A stretch of DNA of 38,971 nt. Origin: Rhizobacter sp. (GTDB taxonomy: Bacteria > Pseudomonadota > Gammaproteobacteria > Burkholderiales > Burkholderiaceae_C). Numbering within the stretch: position 1 is the stretch's first letter; each line of letters starts with the position of its first letter. The translations under genes were made by a program, and so were the position numbers. Of the stretch, positions 37,185-38,971 are shown piece by piece. The notes below the pieces were generated by a model, which searched no databases, had not been told where the DNA came from, and saw only the letters and a list, made by a program, of their open reading frames with translations. Where the stretch lies: assembly GCA_023954175.1 (NCBI GenBank), contig JAMLIM010000033.1, positions 1 to 38,971 on the forward strand, read 5' to 3'.

Positions 37185-38383
37185 GCGTGACCTACGAAGC
37201 CATCGACCCGGTGCATGGCGCGGTGCGCTTTCGCGACCGCAAGCGCTGGGCCTGGGCGTTGTCGGTGGTCTACCCGCTGATGCCCTTCGTCGGCATCGCC
37301 GCGCATGCGCTGACGGGCGATCAGATCCTGCTCGCGCTTCCGCTCGTCATCAGCTACGGCCTGATGCCGCTGCTCGACGCGCTGATCGGCGAGGACGAGA
37401 ACAACCCGCCCGAGGCGGTCGTGCCGCAGCTCGAGGAGGATCGCTACTACCGGTGGCTGACGTGGGCGACGGTGCCGCTGCACTTCGTCGCGCTGATCGG
37501 CTGCGCCTGGTGGGCCGCGACGCAGCCGCTCGCCTGGTGGGCGGTTCTGCTGCTCGCCTATGTCGCGGGCACCGGCTCGGGGCTGGGCCTCAACACCGGC
37601 CACGAGCTCGGCCACAAGCACAACCCTGTCGAACAATGGCTCGCGCGGCTGGTGCTCGCGGTGCCGGCCTACGGCCACTTCACGGTCGAGCACGGGCGCG
37701 GGCATCACCGCTTCGTCTCCACGCCCGAGGACCATGCGAGCGCACGCATGGGCGAGTCGATCTACCGCTTTGCGCTGCGCGAACTGCCGGGCGGCATCCG
37801 CCGCGCCTGGCAACTCGAGTCCGACCGCCTGCGCGAGCTCGGCCGCTCACCCTGGAGCGTGCACAACACGATGCTGCAGTCCTACGCGGTGACGGCGCTG
37901 CTGCAGCTCGGCCTCGTCGCCGTGTTTGGCTGGGTCATGCTCCCGTTCCTGGCGGTGCACAACATGGTCGCCTGGTGGCAGCTCACCTCGGCCAACTATG
38001 TCGAGCACTACGGCCTGCTGCGCGCGCGGCTGCCCGACGGCCGCTACGAGCGCCCGCAGCCGCATCACTCGTGGAACACGAACCATCTGGTCTCGAACCT
38101 CGCCACGTTTCACCTGCAGCGCCATTCGGACCACCATGCGCATCCGTTGCGGCGCTACCAGTCGCTGCGCCACTTCGAGCAACTGCCGCAACTGCCGAGC
38201 GGCTACTTCGGCATGTTCCCGCTCGCCTATGTGCCGTGGCTGTGGTTTCGCGTGATGGACCCCCGGCTGCTGGCGCTGCCGCATGTGCAGGGCGATCTGG
38301 CGCGGGTGAACATCGATCCGCGTTCACGTGAAGTGCTCCAGCAACGTCACGGCCGGCCGTCGCAAGCCGCGGGTGCCGGCTGA
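37181..38383 (+). CDS. alkB: Alkane 1-monooxygenase (AlkB-type membrane di-iron hydroxylase)
   Basis: An integral-membrane non-heme di-iron enzyme that hydroxylates the end of medium- or long-chain alkanes, using electrons from rubredoxin. The 400-residue protein has about six hydrophobic segments and the full histidine set: HELGHKH (141-147), EHGRGHHRFV (170-179), NYVEHYG (272-278) and LQRHSDHHAHP (312-322). No rubredoxin domain is fused, and no rubredoxin or rubredoxin reductase gene is in view. Translation is coupled to the patatin gene by an ATGA overlap. Related membrane hydroxylases (XylM type) are possible, but the NYVEHYG block favours AlkB. Confidence 0.93.
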   Translation: MSVTYEAIDPVHGAVRFRDRKRWAWALSVVYPLMPFVGIAAHALTGDQILLALPLVISYGLMPLLDALIGEDENNPPEAVVPQLEEDRYYRWLTWATVPLHFVALIGCAWWAATQPLAWWAVLLLAYVAGTGSGLGLNTGHELGHKHNPVEQWLARLVLAVPAYGHFTVEHGRGHHRFVSTPEDHASARMGESIYRFALRELPGGIRRAWQLESDRLRELGRSPWSVHNTMLQSYAVTALLQLGLVAVFGWVMLPFLAVHNMVAWWQLTSANYVEHYGLLRARLPDGRYERPQPHHSWNTNHLVSNLATFHLQRHSDHHAHPLRRYQSLRHFEQLPQLPSGYFGMFPLAYVPWLWFRVMDPRLLALPHVQGDLARVNIDPRSREVLQQRHGRPSQAAGAG

Positions 38384-38412
38384 GGTCGCACGGCGCGAGC
38401 CAGGGCCTCGCC

Positions 38413-38418
38413 GATAAT
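38413..38418 (+). promoter_or_regulatory. -10-like GATAAT box directly before dapC
   Basis: GATAAT (5 of 6 to the -10 consensus) ends 7 bases before the dapC ATG. No ribosome site lies between. This is the same arrangement as at selO and the patatin gene and would give a leaderless transcript. No clear -35 box is present. Confidence 0.35.
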
Positions 38419-38425
38419 CGACCCG

Positions 38426-38971
38426 ATGAACCCGCTGCTCGCCCGGCTGCACCCCTACCCGTTCGAGCGGCTGCGCGAGTTGACGCGCGACATCCGGCCC
38501 AACGCGGACTACCGCCCGATCGGCCTGGGCATCGGCGAGCCGCGCCACCCGACGCCGGCACTCATCACCGAGGCGCTCACCGCGGCCCTGCCCGGCCTGG
38601 CGAACTACCCCGCCACCGCCGGCGAGCCGGCGCTGCGCGAGGCCTGCGCGCACTGGGTTGAGCGACGCTACGGCGTCACGCTGGACCCGGCACGCGAGGT
38701 GTTGCCGGTCAACGGCTCGCGCGAGGCGCTGTTCGCGCTGGCGCAGACCGTGATCGACCCGACCCGGGCCGGCGCGACGGTCGCCTGCCCGAATCCGTTC
38801 TATCAGATCTACGAGGGCGCGGCGCTGCTCGCCGGCGCAGAAACGGCGTTTGCCAACAGCGACCCGGCGCGCAACTTCGCCGCCGACTGGTCGCAGATCG
38901 ACGCCGCGACCTGGGCACGCACGCAGCTGCTCTACGTCTGCTCGCCGGGCAATCCGACCGGCGCGGTGATG
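38426..38971 (+). CDS. dapC: Succinyldiaminopimelate transaminase DapC, 3' end cut by window edge
   Basis: A PLP-dependent class I/II aminotransferase of the lysine/diaminopimelate pathway. It would convert N-succinyl-2-amino-6-ketopimelate to N-succinyl-diaminopimelate. The first 182 residues are visible: MNPLLARLHPYPFERLREL, then IGLGIGEPRHPTPALI, NYPATAGEPALREACAHWV, VNGSREALFALAQTV (phosphate-binding region), CPNPFYQIYEGAALLAGAE and CSPGNPTGAVM. The first block and the EPRHPTP motif favour DapC over aspartate aminotransferases. The catalytic Lys lies beyond the window. dapD or dapE may follow but cannot be seen. Confidence 0.88.
   Translation, partial: MNPLLARLHPYPFERLRELTRDIRPNADYRPIGLGIGEPRHPTPALITEALTAALPGLANYPATAGEPALREACAHWVERRYGVTLDPAREVLPVNGSREALFALAQTVIDPTRAGATVACPNPFYQIYEGAALLAGAETAFANSDPARNFAADWSQIDAATWARTQLLYVCSPGNPTGAVM

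Overview
The window is chromosomal DNA from a high-GC (roughly two-thirds GC) Gram-negative bacterium. The gene families (AidB-type acyl-CoA dehydrogenase, LIV-type ABC transporter, SelO/MsrB/YciB/BolA/PpiC run, Smc-ZipA pair, LigA, AlkB) and the dense gene packing point to a betaproteobacterium of the order Burkholderiales, perhaps near the Rubrivivax/Leptothrix/Methylibium group. That placement is inference from protein style, not from a search. I see 34 protein genes (two cut by the window edges). I see no RNA genes, insertion sequences, prophage, CRISPR array or origin, and no gene-free stretch over 300 bases.

Region 1 (1-16.7 kb, all minus strand) is a long catabolic cluster, read from right to left. 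It starts with a substrate-binding protein, then an intrinsic terminator, then livH-livM-livG-livF. A second unit with its own likely promoter/operator follows: a FadB-type bifunctional enzyme, a membrane-anchored M20 peptidase resembling PM20D1, a thiolase, a large acyl-CoA dehydrogenase, an SDR, a PaaI-type thioesterase, a CurA-like NADPH oxidoreductase, AidB, and a second SDR that runs off the edge. Together these supply the dehydrogenation, hydration, oxidation and thiolysis steps of beta-oxidation, plus uptake of a small carboxylate or amino acid. No acyl-CoA ligase, ETF or regulator gene is visible in the window.

Region 2 (16.9-20.8 kb, plus strand) holds selO and msrB (overlapping ATGA), yciB, bolA and a periplasmic PpiC-type prolyl isomerase: a redox, envelope and stress group. 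Region 3 (20.9-24.4 kb) holds a crotonase, a YbbA-like ABC ATPase divergent from a TesA-like esterase with only 17 bp between start codons, peptide deformylase, and a small exported protein of unknown function that overlaps the end of ligA.

Region 4 (24.4-34.4 kb) is a chromosome and division block. It carries ligA, zipA and smc on the minus strand, with a class I fructose-bisphosphate aldolase and a divergent glutathione reductase sitting between zipA and ligA. queF lies on the other side of smc. Region 5 (34.4-39 kb) holds an unrecognised exported protein built of two copies of a four-cysteine module, then a patatin-like lipoprotein translationally coupled to an AlkB alkane monooxygenase, then the start of dapC.

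Most of the window is core metabolism. The best candidates for new biology are the PM20D1-like hydrolase inside the beta-oxidation operon, the duplicated four-cysteine exported protein, the patatin-alkB pair, and a LivF whose Walker A lysine is an arginine.
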